Notes: generated from the sequence alone by a model not told the origin. DNA of 64,000 nt from Oceanirhabdus sp. W0125-5 (GCF_027938815.1 NZ_CP115913.1:5614001-5678000), one strand, 5' to 3'; shown: positions 1-8,687, counted from the stretch's first letter. Translations and numbers: made by a program.

Positions 1-922
1 TCTTAAATACTGTATCTACCTTATCATAATCACCTTTTCCACTATTATAACTTATTAATGGTTGAATCCCTTGGGAAACCCCTATGAATAATGCTAAAAG
101 CACAGTAGTTATATATCCTATAATGCTAAAACCTGCTACCCCTACCTCTCCAATTCTTTTTATTATAACTAAGTTGAATGCAAGTATAGTAACAGCATTA
201 GAAACCTGAACAATAAACTCTGGAGTTCCAGCCTTAATAATCCTTTTCGTTTCATCTTTTTTCAACTTAGGTATATATAATTCAAGTTGTCCTTTTTTCT
301 TAAAAAAATGAGTTAAAAGAATGATTACACTTGATAATTGTCCTAATCCTGATGCTACAGCGGCACCTGCGATTCCAAACTTAAATATAAATATGAATGT
401 GTAATCTAAAGTAATATTTGTAACTGCCCCTACAATCAAGGCTACCATTGCCAAATTAGGATTACCATCATTTCTAACAAAAGTACTCAATGCTAAACTT
501 CCTGAAAATCCAAGCCCAAAAATCAAATAATATCTAAGGTATTCTGCTGTACCTTTTACTAATTCATCACTAGCCCCTAATATTCTAGCTAATTGAACTG
601 GAAAAATTATACCAATCAAGGATACTACTCCAGTTACAGCTACAATTAATACCAAGCTCTGTAAAAATATATTATTTCCTTCTTCATGCTTATTTTCTCC
701 GAACTTTATTGACATTACTGCAGCACCACCCATGGTCATCATCATGGTTATGGCCATCATTAATGTTATAACAGGAAGAGCTACATTTACTGATGCCAAT
801 GCTCCTGCCCCTACTCCTCTACCTACAAATATTCCATCAACAACTATATAAAGCGCTGAAACCATCATACCAATTACTGATGGAACAGCATATCTCATAA
901 ACTCTTTCCATAGTGACTTCAT
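1..922 (-). CDS. MATE family multidrug efflux transporter (C-terminus beyond window edge)
   Basis: Integral membrane protein of the MATE (MepA/NorM-like) drug:cation antiporter family. About 307 codons are visible and the reading frame runs off the left edge, so the C-terminal third is missing. The visible part has repeated hydrophobic helices with Gly/Ala/Ser-rich turns, an early segment with VDGIFVGRGVGAGALASVN typical of MATE helices 1-2, and the conserved VRNDGNPNLAM loop. The start ATG at 920-922 is chosen because AGGAGG (931-936) lies 8 nt upstream; an ATG at 927-929 is too close to it. The gene lies directly downstream of a MerR regulator and has its own MerR-type promoter, so drug-responsive expression is likely (inference). 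Substrate is unknown. Confidence 0.9.
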   Translation of the reverse strand, partial: MKSLWKEFMRYAVPSVIGMMVSALYIVVDGIFVGRGVGAGALASVNVALPVITLMMAITMMMTMGGAAVMSIKFGENKHEEGNNIFLQSLVLIVAVTGVVSLIGIIFPVQLARILGASDELVKGTAEYLRYYLIFGLGFSGSLALSTFVRNDGNPNLAMVALIVGAVTNITLDYTFIFIFKFGIAGAAVASGLGQLSSVIILLTHFFKKKGQLELYIPKLKKDETKRIIKAGTPEFIVQVSNAVTILAFNLVIIKRIGEVGVAGFSIIGYITTVLLALFIGVSQGIQPLISYNSGKGDYDKVDTVFK

Positions 923-943
923 ATATCATCCCTCCTAAAAGAG

Positions 944-974
944 ATTATAAAGTCTATACCTTGTATAGAGTCAA
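944..974 (-). promoter_or_regulatory. MerR-type promoter/operator of the MATE gene (19-bp spacer, dyad)
   Basis: Reading leftward there is a -35 box TTGACT (969-974), a 19-bp spacer (950-968) and a -10 box TATAAT (944-949). The spacer contains the perfect dyad CTATAC-AAG-GTATAG (954-968). A 19-bp instead of 17-bp spacer filled by a dyad is the hallmark of promoters activated by MerR-family proteins, which twist the DNA to realign the boxes. The site starts 4 nt after the merR stop codon and precedes the MATE ribosome binding site. Confidence 0.88.
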
Positions 975-978
975 TAGA

Positions 979-1794
979 TTAAATTAAAATTTGTAATTCA
1001 TATAACAAATCATTATTTTCCCAAGGATTAAGAGTATTTAACAATTGACTTTCCACCACAATATCTAAAGTTTCAATGTTGTTTTCTTTTATATACTCTC
1101 TTAACTTATGAACAGCTTTTTCTCTTTCATCATTTAAATATGTAATACATAGAAATTTTCCCTTTGGTATATCTCTAATATCTAAATTCTTATTTTCAAT
1201 ACCCTCACCCAAAAGTGTTGAATAAACACTTTCATATTCAAATTTCCCTTTATTTAAGAATAGATGGGAATTAATAAAATATCCCGTTTCACCTTCAAAT
1301 ATAAGTTCATTTTCTTCAACAAGTTTATCCTTTTTTCTAATCTTTATTTCAATATCACTTTCTTTATCTTTTATATCCAATTTAATATCTATAATAAATC
1401 TCTTTTCTATTTCTTTTAAAAATACTTCATTAGTTTTCTTAGACTCTATACCATATTTTATTTTGTCTTCTAAATGACCTATGGCTCTACTTACATTCTT
1501 TAATCTAGTTATTTCTTTTTCTACTATCTTCTGTTGATTCTTCATAAATGCCATTAACTTTCTTATATCTTTACTATTGAATACATGGCTAAGCTCCTTT
1601 AATGGTGCCCCTATATATTTTGAATACCTTATTAAATCTATATACATAAATTGCTCTATAGTGTAATATCTATAATTTGTCTCTTGATCAACATAAGCTG
1701 GCTTTAAAAGACCCATCTTATCATAAAGTCTTAAAGCTTGAATAGATACATTATTAATCTTAGCTGTTTCCCCTATTGAAAAGTATTTTTTCAT
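979..1794 (-). CDS. MerR family transcriptional regulator with C-terminal effector domain
   Basis: Cytoplasmic DNA-binding regulator of about 271 aa, similar in layout to BmrR/BltR-type multidrug regulators. Residues 4-70 form the winged helix with FSIGETAKINNVSIQALRLY and the following MGLL..P and YRYY motifs; residues about 75-115 form the dimerising coiled coil; the C-terminal 150 residues resemble a GyrI-like/BRLZ-type ligand-binding domain (family inference). The start is the ATG at 1792-1794, preceded by GGAGGAG; an in-frame TTG 12 nt upstream lies inside that ribosome binding site and is rejected. It precedes the MATE pump gene and probably controls it through the 19-bp-spacer promoter at 944-974. 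Confidence 0.9.
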   Translation of the reverse strand: MKKYFSIGETAKINNVSIQALRLYDKMGLLKPAYVDQETNYRYYTIEQFMYIDLIRYSKYIGAPLKELSHVFNSKDIRKLMAFMKNQQKIVEKEITRLKNVSRAIGHLEDKIKYGIESKKTNEVFLKEIEKRFIIDIKLDIKDKESDIEIKIRKKDKLVEENELIFEGETGYFINSHLFLNKGKFEYESVYSTLLGEGIENKNLDIRDIPKGKFLCITYLNDEREKAVHKLREYIKENNIETLDIVVESQLLNTLNPWENNDLLYELQILI

Positions 1795-1878
1795 GAGCTC
1801 CTCCAAAAATAACTTTATAGTAGCTTTTCCCTGTATTTATTATACCTTATGTGTAGTATTAACAAATAACTTAAGAAA

Positions 1879-1908
1879 CAAAAGACACTCATTTAAAAGT
1901 GTCTTTTG
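1879..1908 (-). terminator. Intrinsic terminator downstream of the DUF3892 gene
   Basis: Perfect inverted repeat CAAAAGACACT / AGTGTCTTTTG around a short AT-rich loop. On the minus strand it is followed by TTTCTT. It separates the DUF3892 gene from merR and could work in both directions. Confidence 0.7.
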
Positions 1909-1929
1909 ATATAAAACAATATTATATTA

Positions 1930-2148
1930 TTAAAAAGTAGGCATTTGATCTAAATTATCTTGTTGATTACTATTAGGATTGCTTCTTAAATATGCTCTTC
2001 CATTCTTAGCATAAGAAACATTAACTCCTTCAATTTTACCTTCATTTGTCATTTCTATTGCATCTTTAATATTTACTTCTTGATTATTATCTAATTTAAC
2101 TGCAGTAATATCTCCGTCAGAATTCTTTCTTACATTAGTTATTTTCAT
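1930..2148 (-). CDS. DUF3892 domain-containing small protein
   Basis: Small protein of 72 aa, recognised as DUF3892 from the pattern MKITNVRKNSDGDITAV, a predicted beta strand, then a helix (NIKDAIEMTNEGKIEGV) and a NGRAYLRSNPN tail. The function of this family is unknown. The ATG at 2146-2148 is preferred because AAAGGTG lies about 9 nt upstream; an in-frame GTG 12 nt further upstream overlaps that site. It looks monocistronic, with its own terminator at 1879-1908. Confidence 0.8.
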   Translation of the reverse strand: MKITNVRKNSDGDITAVKLDNNQEVNIKDAIEMTNEGKIEGVNVSYAKNGRAYLRSNPNSNQQDNLDQMPTF

Positions 2149-2224
2149 TTGTTTCAACACCTTTCATATAAATATATGTTTCGTCTTATTTAGTTTAAGC
2201 AAATTACTTATATTTATACGTAAA

Positions 2225-2246
2225 AAATCACGGCAAGCCGCGATTT
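2225..2246 (-). terminator. Intrinsic terminator, probably ending the rubrerythrin transcript
   Basis: AAATCGCGGC-TT-GCCGTGATTT read on the minus strand, with one G-U pair, followed by a run of T. The G-U pair is allowed only in minus-strand RNA, which supports a leftward terminator. The dispersed element at 2262-2505 therefore lies between the rubrerythrin stop and this terminator. Confidence 0.7.
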
Positions 2247-2261
2247 AAAAAACAAACTACA

Positions 2262-2505
2262 CAATTGACAGTGGAAAACGGACAACGATGGATGTTTCTG
2301 CATGCGCAGAAACTATATTTTATTGTTCTTTAGCTAAGGTTATGTTTACTCATTTTATCCAAAGATAAATTATTGTAGTTAAATTACAATGTTTCATCAT
2401 TTATGAAACGAGTAAACCCTTATTGTTCAAGGAGCAATAATATTAAAATTTCTCGGAGAGAAATCTCCTTCGTTCTCCATTTTCAATTTTCAATTTTCAA
2501 TTCGC
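2262..2505 (+). repeat. Dispersed cloverleaf element, copy A
   Basis: Non-coding element repeated at 15361-15608, 21898-22145 and (shortened) 41425-41606. Order of parts: flanking short words; hairpin 1 GTTTCTGC/GCAGAAAC (2294-2313); outer stem GTTTACTC (2344-2351) pairing with GAGTAAAC (2410-2417), enclosing hairpins TTTATC/GATAAA (2354-2369), ATTGTA/TACAAT (2372-2390) and GTTTCAT/ATGAAAC (2391-2409); a TTATTGTTC/GAGCAATAA hairpin; terminal hairpin ATTTCTC-GGA-GAGAAAT (2448-2464); then TTCAATTT tandem words. It fills the 354-bp gap between rubrerythrin and the DUF3892 gene. No protein-coding signal is seen. Confidence 0.82.
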
Positions 2506-2514
2506 TTTTATATT

Positions 2515-3054
2515 CTAGTAGTCTTTACAAGAAATTTTAAAATAAGCTCTTGGATGCGCGCACACAGGACAAACCTCTGGAGCTTCATTACCTGTATGTA
2601 GGTGTCCACAATTTTCACAAATCCAAGTTTTGCTTTCTTCACGTGCAAAAACTTTTCCTTCTTGTACATTTTTAAGTAATTCTTGATATCTTTCTTCGTG
2701 GTGCTTTTCTATTGCCCCTACTCCCTCGAATAGTTTAGCAATGTCCTCAAATCCTTCGCTTTTTGCAGTCTCTGCGAATTCTTTATACATATCAGTCCAT
2801 TCTGCATGTTCCCCTGAAGCTGCTGCTTTAAGGTTATCCTCAGTAGTACCAATACCATCTAATAACTTAAACCAAATTTTTGCGTGTTCTTTTTCATTCA
2901 TAGCAGTTTCTTCAAATATTTTTGCTATTTGAACATATCCTTCTTTTTTAGCTTTACTTGCATAATAAGTATACTTATTTCTAGCTTGAGACTCTCCTGC
3001 AAAAGCTTCCATAAGATTTTTTTCTGTTTGACTTCCTTTTAAATTCTTTTTCAT
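2515..3054 (-). CDS. rbr: Rubrerythrin
   Basis: Cytoplasmic non-haem iron peroxidase of 179 aa that reduces hydrogen peroxide in anaerobes. Residues 1-135 form the ferritin-like four-helix bundle with the diiron ligands E21, E54/H57 (EKEH) and E116/H119 (EKHH). The C-terminal rubredoxin-like domain has C146-x2-C149 and C162-x2-C165 for an Fe(SCys)4 centre. Length and domain order match classical rubrerythrin. The ATG at 3052-3054 is chosen because AGGAG lies 8 nt upstream; an in-frame GTG 9 nt earlier overlaps that site. A TATAAT (3130-3135 on the complement) upstream is a possible -10 box, but I see no convincing -35 or PerR box. Confidence 0.96.
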   Translation of the reverse strand: MKKNLKGSQTEKNLMEAFAGESQARNKYTYYASKAKKEGYVQIAKIFEETAMNEKEHAKIWFKLLDGIGTTEDNLKAAASGEHAEWTDMYKEFAETAKSEGFEDIAKLFEGVGAIEKHHEERYQELLKNVQEGKVFAREESKTWICENCGHLHTGNEAPEVCPVCAHPRAYFKISCKDY

Positions 3055-3237
3055 TATCTTCACTCCTAAACTATTAATAGATTTCTTAGTTGAAAACTCA
3101 ACTTATTCAATAAATTCTAACTATTGAGTATTATACCACATTCCGCTTTTTTTAAACCAATTAATGGATAAAATTCTCACTGAAGTTACTCACTTTAATA
3201 ACTCTTACTTAATTTCTATCTTTCCTTTTCAAATTTC

Positions 3238-5091
3238 CTAACCTTTAGCAGGATATGCTAGCTTGTATATCCTACTTTCTGTATCTATTAACTTCTCCAT
3301 ATCTTCCTTTAAGAGAAGTATATCTATCATCCAATCTGCTATTCCTCTGTAGTAGGATTTCTTCACCATTCTTATACCATCTTCACCTATCTCAAAATCT
3401 ATATTATCAAAGTTTATCTCTCTATATTCCAACTGGTTTTCATCCCACCATCTCTTTATTATTTCTTCAGCTTTTTCTTCCCATCCATCTACGAGAAGTT
3501 GATTCTTGTCCAGCTCTTCTCCATCTTTTGTTATGTAAATTGTTTCACTTTTTCCACCGCCGAAGTTGCCTCCGCCATAAAGGTGACCCCCGCTTCTGTA
3601 TTGAATAATCACCAACTCACCGAACTCCTTGGTTAATACTTGACTGAAAGCATGCATTCTCATACATCCTTCCTCTTTTGAATCAAGGAGAGATTCTGTA
3701 TTTTCATGCACTTTATCAATAATATTTTCTTTTATATATCTATCTACTTCTCTATATTCCTCTTCAAAAAAAACTTCTTTTATAACCCTCTGTAGTGAAT
3801 GAATCATACTATACTTCTTGTATTTTGGCTGGGAGTGCTGGGAGTATCCATTACATTTAAGTTCTATTTTGCTCATTTGAGTTATGTTTTCTTCCCACAG
3901 AATATCACAATCTTTATTTAAAAATACATTGTATTTATTGCCGTCTTCATTCTCTCCGATTATTAAATCTCCATCTATAAAGTATTTCTCGTAGTAACTC
4001 ATATCTTTTTCTATAATTACATTTAAATCATTATCAAGTATTTTAATTCCAACTGGAGTTACCCCCAATATTCTTTCTTTATCTATCCTTATAACTTGAT
4101 GGAATATCTCTTCGGTCTTTTGACCTGTTTTAAGGTTTTTAATAGTAAACAACTTTAGTTTATCATCAAACTGACAGATATTTTCCATGTACTTTACAAT
4201 TCCCTCCCCAATATATTTCCAATAATTCGTATCCCTGCTTACATTTACATTAAACATCTCGCTATCGTCCTTGAATTTTATATATCTATCCTCACTGCAC
4301 TCCGCTCCGTCTCTCTCAAATAATGCAATCTCAACATCTCTGTCCACATTCCAAAAATTTTCAGATGTCCATCCTAAATATTCTCCATTCAGAAGATACA
4401 TATGTTTATTTTCTTCCTTTTGAACACAAAATAGATATTCCCCTTCAAATGATGCATTTTTTTCATCACCTAAAATCTCACCCTTAGGATTTACATATAT
4501 TCTTTTCTCTTCTTCATTCACTATACTCTCAATGTTCTTACTTCTATAGACAAGCTGATCATATGAATTTTCTTCTGGTGCTTTTGTTTGCATATTTAAA
4601 AAATGATACTTTCCATCCACCTGAACTCCAAAAACTCCACTTTGCCAATCTGCATATACCCTATCATACAGTGGTTCCACAATCACATTCCTATTCTTAT
4701 CTCTGAATCCCCACTTTAGCTGGGAATCTACCACTGTTGAAAAAGGATATATTCCATATCCGCTGCTACTGTTTTTTTCATCTATGTACGAAATAATTTT
4801 ATTTATGACTTTTTCTTTATAATTTGAAGATGTAATCTTAGACTCATTTTTTTGTGGCGATTCCTTTTCCTTTTTAGTTTCCCCTTTCTCCTTCTGTTCA
4901 TCGTCCTTCTGCTTCACAACTTCTTCCTCTTGAGCTGCTGATTCCTTCTCTTCTAATTCTGATTTCTTCTCCTTCGGTAGGGATTCTTTCTCCTGAAGCA
5001 CCAACTGATCAAATCTTGTATTACAACCATAAAAAAAAGTACATGCAAATGCGGCTAAGCCTAGTATTAAAATTTTTGTAATTTTCTTCAT
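3238..5091 (-). CDS. Cell-surface lipoprotein with WG-type repeats and C-terminal DUF3298-like domain
   Basis: Predicted 617-aa secreted protein. A lysine-start signal peptide (residues 1-22) ends in FFYGC, a slightly atypical lipobox with Cys23 as the likely lipid anchor. Residues about 28-95 are a Lys/Glu-rich low-complexity linker. The middle contains WG-repeat-like strands (LKWGFRDKNRNVIVEPLYDR, then GVFGVQVDGKYHFLN). The last 150 residues match the DUF3298/RsiV-like fold (YRSGGHLYGGGNFGGG, then ITKDGEELDKNQLL and IGEDGI). DUF3298 is the lysozyme-binding domain in RsiV, but no sigma-factor gene is next to it, so a similar role is only a guess. It stands alone between rubrerythrin and a divergent membrane-protein gene. 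Confidence 0.78.
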   Translation of the reverse strand: MKKITKILILGLAAFACTFFYGCNTRFDQLVLQEKESLPKEKKSELEEKESAAQEEEVVKQKDDEQKEKGETKKEKESPQKNESKITSSNYKEKVINKIISYIDEKNSSSGYGIYPFSTVVDSQLKWGFRDKNRNVIVEPLYDRVYADWQSGVFGVQVDGKYHFLNMQTKAPEENSYDQLVYRSKNIESIVNEEEKRIYVNPKGEILGDEKNASFEGEYLFCVQKEENKHMYLLNGEYLGWTSENFWNVDRDVEIALFERDGAECSEDRYIKFKDDSEMFNVNVSRDTNYWKYIGEGIVKYMENICQFDDKLKLFTIKNLKTGQKTEEIFHQVIRIDKERILGVTPVGIKILDNDLNVIIEKDMSYYEKYFIDGDLIIGENEDGNKYNVFLNKDCDILWEENITQMSKIELKCNGYSQHSQPKYKKYSMIHSLQRVIKEVFFEEEYREVDRYIKENIIDKVHENTESLLDSKEEGCMRMHAFSQVLTKEFGELVIIQYRSGGHLYGGGNFGGGKSETIYITKDGEELDKNQLLVDGWEEKAEEIIKRWWDENQLEYREINFDNIDFEIGEDGIRMVKKSYYRGIADWMIDILLLKEDMEKLIDTESRIYKLAYPAKG

Positions 5092-5344
5092 ATATACTCC
5101 TTGTTTTTTCTTTAATTGTCACATAATTACATTGTAGCATAATTAAAAAGGACAGGTAACAACATTTGCAAAACCATTTATGGGATATAAATCTTTCTAA
5201 ATATGTTTACTTATCTAATTATTACCTCAAATATAATTCTCTTAAAAATGAATACATGTATAAATACAATCCAATAATATAATATTGCTTTTGAATTTTT
5301 TTAATAAATCACTCTTAAAATGTAAGCTATATAGGAGACAATAT

Positions 5345-6082
5345 ATGAACGACAAAAATAAGAACATTATTATCATTAGATTTATCTCAATAATAATAAT
5401 GTTCATATATGCATTGTTTTTATTTATAGATATTTCAAGTCAATATACAACTAATAGTTATTCTATATATCTGAAATTTTCAAGTATAATATTATGTTTT
5501 ATTATTTCATTGTTTATTGGTCCCCTTGGATATACTCCCAAAGATGTACTTAAACTTAAGTTAGCTAGATTCTTCACTTTAGTCGCTGATTATTTTCTTT
5601 TAATAAGTAATAATCATATATTAGGAGTATTGCTTTTCTGTGTTGTTCAATTAATATATATTGAAAGACATTCATTAATGGAAAAGCATGTGACTATTAA
5701 GAAATTAAATCCATTTATTTTCTTACCTTCATTTACTTTATTTTTAATATTTACACCCTTAATACTATATCTTACAAATTATCTAGTTCTACTTGCAATT
5801 AGTTCATTTGTATATGCGTTATTATTAACTTTTAGTGTTTATTGCAGTATACGAACCCTAAAGTATAGTAGTTACACTAAAAAGAGCTCTCTATTTATTT
5901 CATGTGGAATGGTTTTATTCTTACTGTGTGATATAAATGTGGCACTTTATCAACTAATTAGCATGGATTTGATACCAAGTATTTGGGAGAATTTTCAGTT
6001 TATAATTGGATTATTAATATGGATTTTTTATTTACCCTCTCAATTATTACTAACTTTAAGCGGAATAAAGAGTGATTCTTAA
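5345..6082 (+). CDS. YhhN-like (TMEM86/lysoplasmalogenase family) membrane protein
   Basis: Integral membrane protein of 245 aa with about eight hydrophobic helices. The spacing of LVADYFLLISN, GVLLFCVVQLIYIERH, GMVLFLLCDINVALY and IFYLPSQLLLTLS follows the YhhN pattern (Asp-containing helices followed by a tyrosine/glutamine helix). Some YhhN relatives hydrolyse lysoplasmalogens; many clostridia make plasmalogens, so that role would make sense, but it is inference from a weak match. The ATG at 5345-5347 is chosen because TAGGAGAC sits 5 nt upstream; the longer frame begins upstream of it without a ribosome binding site. No operon partner. Confidence 0.6.
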   Translation: MNDKNKNIIIIRFISIIIMFIYALFLFIDISSQYTTNSYSIYLKFSSIILCFIISLFIGPLGYTPKDVLKLKLARFFTLVADYFLLISNNHILGVLLFCVVQLIYIERHSLMEKHVTIKKLNPFIFLPSFTLFLIFTPLILYLTNYLVLLAISSFVYALLLTFSVYCSIRTLKYSSYTKKSSLFISCGMVLFLLCDINVALYQLISMDLIPSIWENFQFIIGLLIWIFYLPSQLLLTLSGIKSDS

Positions 6083-6181
6083 TTACATCTTAGATATAGA
6101 GATTCCAAGTTAAAACTAAATTTATACATACTCAAAACTCATAGAAACGCTGCGTTTTAAGCATGAATAAATAAAGTTTAA

Positions 6182-7015
6182 CTATGGATTCTCTATAGTA
6201 TATTTAAGAATCATTTCTTCATCCCCATAAGGCTTATACCCAAACTTCTCATAAAGATTTATTGCAATATTATTATATTTTTCTACCCATAACATGGAAT
6301 TTATTGCCCCATTTTCTATCCCCCAATTAAAGGCTTTTTTCATAAGCTTTTTGGAATAACCCTTTCCCCTGTATTTTTCATCAACAGCAAGACCTCTTAT
6401 AAACAGACTCTTTGTATTTTTACTCTTATTACCATAAACATTTGTAAATACAATACCTGCAATATTGCCATTTTCTTTTATAGTGAATACATTATTTTCA
6501 CTATTATTCATATACTCTTTCATTTCATGTTCATTCATTTTAAATTTATCTCCTCCAAGAGACCTATCTATAATACCATAAATATGATTAAGCTCATGAG
6601 TTTTTGCTTTTACCACCTCATTAAACTCTGTTTCTACTCCATCTAAAGTACTTGCTTTAAATCCAACAAAATGAACTTCACTTTTACATCCTACATTTAT
6701 AAACTCATTTGCTATTTTTTCTAATAATCCCTTAGAATCTTTATCTTCACAGCAACTTATCTTTATAATTGTTCCTTTAGGAAACTTTTTATTCAATTCT
6801 CTTAAACTCTCCGCTACATCTTCTACAGTTTCTCCCGCCCAATATAAACTATTTATTCCTTCGTCTCTTTCTATAAATAATATTACATTGTTATCTTCTG
6901 ATTCAATAATTATTGAATCAGGATTGTTAAAAAACTCTTCTTCATGCTCCTTTGAGTGAAATAAGGATTTGTATTCCATCTCTACTGCACTTTCTAACAC
7001 CCTTTTGTGATTCAT
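6182..7015 (-). CDS. GNAT family N-acetyltransferase
   Basis: Predicted acyl-CoA-dependent N-acetyltransferase of 277 aa. The C-terminal half is the GNAT domain: NGNIAGIVFTNVY (strand 4), then LAVDEKYRGKGYSKKL with the R/Q-x-x-G-x-G/A acetyl-CoA loop as RGKGYS, followed by NIAINLYEKFGYKPY. The N-terminal 130 residues look like a degenerate GNAT-like or family-specific domain without a clear motif, as in two-domain GNATs. The ATG follows AGGGGG. It is transcribed away from the Xre-TPR gene, with a good promoter in the shared gap. Acceptor substrate unknown. Confidence 0.85.
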   Translation of the reverse strand: MNHKRVLESAVEMEYKSLFHSKEHEEEFFNNPDSIIIESEDNNVILFIERDEGINSLYWAGETVEDVAESLRELNKKFPKGTIIKISCCEDKDSKGLLEKIANEFINVGCKSEVHFVGFKASTLDGVETEFNEVVKAKTHELNHIYGIIDRSLGGDKFKMNEHEMKEYMNNSENNVFTIKENGNIAGIVFTNVYGNKSKNTKSLFIRGLAVDEKYRGKGYSKKLMKKAFNWGIENGAINSMLWVEKYNNIAINLYEKFGYKPYGDEEMILKYTIENP

Positions 7016-7059
7016 CCCCTTAACCCCCTATTAATATCTTTTTTTCTATTTATATCCAT

Positions 7060-7088
7060 ATTGTATTATAACAAGAAACTTTTGTCAA
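7060..7088 (-). promoter_or_regulatory. Sigma-A promoter of the GNAT gene
   Basis: TTGACA (7083-7088 complement), a 17-bp spacer and TACAAT (7060-7065 complement), ending 45 nt before the GNAT start codon. Divergent from the promoter at 7111-7139. Confidence 0.72.
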
Positions 7089-7110
7089 TGCAAAGTTTAC
7101 TATAATTAAA

Positions 7111-7139
7111 CTTTACCTTTTGTAAATATCTGTTATAAT
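7111..7139 (+). promoter_or_regulatory. Promoter of the Xre-TPR regulator gene
   Basis: TATAAT at 7134-7139 with CTTTAC/TTTACC 16-17 bp upstream (7111-7117). The -10 ends about 20 nt before the start codon, so the leader is very short. Confidence 0.6.
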
Positions 7140-7159
7140 ATACTCAGGAGTTGATAATT

Positions 7160-8437
7160 ATGAATATTGGAGAAAAAATAAAAGCTGCTCGTAAATCACT
7201 AGGATTATCTCAGCAGCAATTAGGTGGTACAGACTTTACAAAAGGCTACATCAGCCGAATTGAAAAAGGACATGTTAATCCTTCCATGAAGGTTCTTTCA
7301 GTAATATCAGATAGGTTGAAAAAGCCTATTTCATATTTTCTAGAGGAAGACAATATTGGTTCAAAAGAACTTCAGAAAAAGTTTATCACTGGCGAAAACT
7401 TCTATCTTCAAAAAGAATACAATCAAGCAATGAAAGTATTTTATGATATTGTAAACTTACATGATGATACAAGAAATTCTATTTATTGTACTTCACTATT
7501 GTATATAGGTAAATGTTTTTTCTATTTGAATAATTATCTTGAGAGCATCGGTATACTAAAAAAAGCCTTAAAACATATTAAAGAAATCTCATTATATGAG
7601 GATCTTATTTACTGTTATTGCTACATAGGACATTGTTATTTCAACTTAACTGATTATAAAGAAGCAATTCATGTTTACACTAGTGCTCTTAATTCAATAG
7701 AATCTAAAAAACTGAACATGCCTTCAACCAAAGCAAAACTACTTCTTAATATAGGTACTGCTAATTCAAATATCGGACGAGTAAAAATCGCCATGGAGTA
7801 TTTCACTAAAAATATCTCTTACTGTCAAAAGAATTATCTTGCTGATACACTTTTAGATTGCTATATTAGAGTAGGATATTGTGCTTATAAATTAGGAATG
7901 TATAACACTTCTAAAGAGTTTGTCTCTAAGGGAATTTCTATGAACAAATCACTAAATTGCAGTGTTGCTAATATTGAACTGTTTAGCCTTTTAGGTCTTG
8001 TAGTTGCCAAAGAAGGTAAGATAGATTCCGGACTTGATTTATTATCAAAAAGCATGAATATAGCCAAAAACATAAATTATGAATTTGGATATAACATAAA
8101 TATTGCTTATAAAGCATCAGTTTTACTTACTGCTGGTGAACTTAATGAATGTGAAACCTTTGCACTTGATCACCTTGCAACTCTTGAAAATGCAGAAAAT
8201 AAAATGCCCCTTTATTTACTTCAGGGACACTTAGGTGACTTATATATACAAAAAGGGAATATTGAAAAAGGAAAAAAATATCTAGAAACAGCAATTAAAA
8301 ATTATATATCTATAAGTTTAAATTGGGAAGTATCCTATTATTCAAAACTATTAGCTGATACACTGATAGAAATTAACCCAAAAGAAGCAAGGGATTATTA
8401 TAACCTTTCCATAGAATATACTGCAAAGACAGTTTAA
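7160..8437 (+). CDS. Xre-type helix-turn-helix regulator with TPR repeats
   Basis: Cytoplasmic regulator of 425 aa. Residues 2-65 are an HTH_3 domain (IGEKIKAARKSLGLSQQQLG, then KGYISRIEKGHVNPSMKVL). Residues about 75-420 form a superhelix of TPR-like repeats (LYIGKCFFYLNNYLESIGIL, YIGHCYFNLTDYKEAIHVY, LGDLYIQKGNIEKGKKYL). This layout is that of RRNPP-like peptide-sensing regulators (PlcR/Rgg/NprR), though no cognate peptide gene is recognisable next to it. The ATG at 7160-7162 is used: CAGGAG lies 9 nt upstream, while an in-frame TTG overlaps the ribosome binding site. Possible targets are the divergent GNAT gene or itself (inference). Confidence 0.85.
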   Translation: MNIGEKIKAARKSLGLSQQQLGGTDFTKGYISRIEKGHVNPSMKVLSVISDRLKKPISYFLEEDNIGSKELQKKFITGENFYLQKEYNQAMKVFYDIVNLHDDTRNSIYCTSLLYIGKCFFYLNNYLESIGILKKALKHIKEISLYEDLIYCYCYIGHCYFNLTDYKEAIHVYTSALNSIESKKLNMPSTKAKLLLNIGTANSNIGRVKIAMEYFTKNISYCQKNYLADTLLDCYIRVGYCAYKLGMYNTSKEFVSKGISMNKSLNCSVANIELFSLLGLVVAKEGKIDSGLDLLSKSMNIAKNINYEFGYNINIAYKASVLLTAGELNECETFALDHLATLENAENKMPLYLLQGHLGDLYIQKGNIEKGKKYLETAIKNYISISLNWEVSYYSKLLADTLIEINPKEARDYYNLSIEYTAKTV

Positions 8438-8438
8438 G

Positions 8439-8460
8439 GGACTACCAATATGGTAGCCCC
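8439..8460 (+). terminator. Probable terminator of the Xre-TPR gene
   Basis: GGGACTACC-AATA-TGGTAGCCCC hairpin with one mismatch, directly after the stop codon, followed by TATATTTATA. The U-run is poor, so the call is moderate. Confidence 0.5.
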
Positions 8461-8492
8461 TATATTTATACTTAAATTATTTAATATTATTT

Positions 8493-8687
8493 TTATTCTA
8501 TACCTTCATTTAATGCCTTAATTAACTCTTCAATATTTATACCATGAACTTGTGCAGCTTCTCCAATAGTTTCAGCTTGAGCTGATGGACAACCAACACA
8601 TCCCATACCAAATCCCATAAGTACCTCTACTGCTTTAGGGAACTGTTTAATAACTTCTCCTATAGTCATATCCTTAGTAATTTTCAT
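8493..8687 (-). CDS. DUF1858 domain-containing protein (redox-disulfide type)
   Basis: Small protein of 64 aa made of one DUF1858 domain: MKITKDMTIGEVIKQFP, then VLMGFGMGCVGCPSAQAETI, then a C-terminal helix. The CVGC motif is the CxxC pair of the so-called hybrid-cluster-protein-associated redox disulfide domain; the family's exact role is unknown. The ATG at 8685-8687 is preferred since GAGAGGTTG lies a proper distance upstream; the longer frame starts inside that site. It is alone; no hybrid cluster protein gene is nearby. Confidence 0.88.
   Translation of the reverse strand: MKITKDMTIGEVIKQFPKAVEVLMGFGMGCVGCPSAQAETIGEAAQVHGINIEELIKALNEGIE

Noticed and set aside
1795..1806. TTG start giving four extra residues for MerR
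   Set aside because: The TTG is part of the GGAGGAG ribosome binding site of the ATG at 1794.
2344..2417. tRNA gene, because of the cloverleaf-like pairing in the dispersed element
   Set aside because: No T-loop or D-loop consensus, no 7-bp acceptor stem plus CCA-type end, and arm sequences change between copies.
2262..2505. CRISPR array or phage attachment site
   Set aside because: The repeats are hundreds of bases long, scattered over 40 kb, not regularly spaced, and no cas, integrase or prophage genes are present.
3064..3140. PerR operator before rubrerythrin
   Set aside because: Only loose inverted words (TCAATA/TATTGA) are present; they do not fit the TTATAATnATTATAA consensus well enough.
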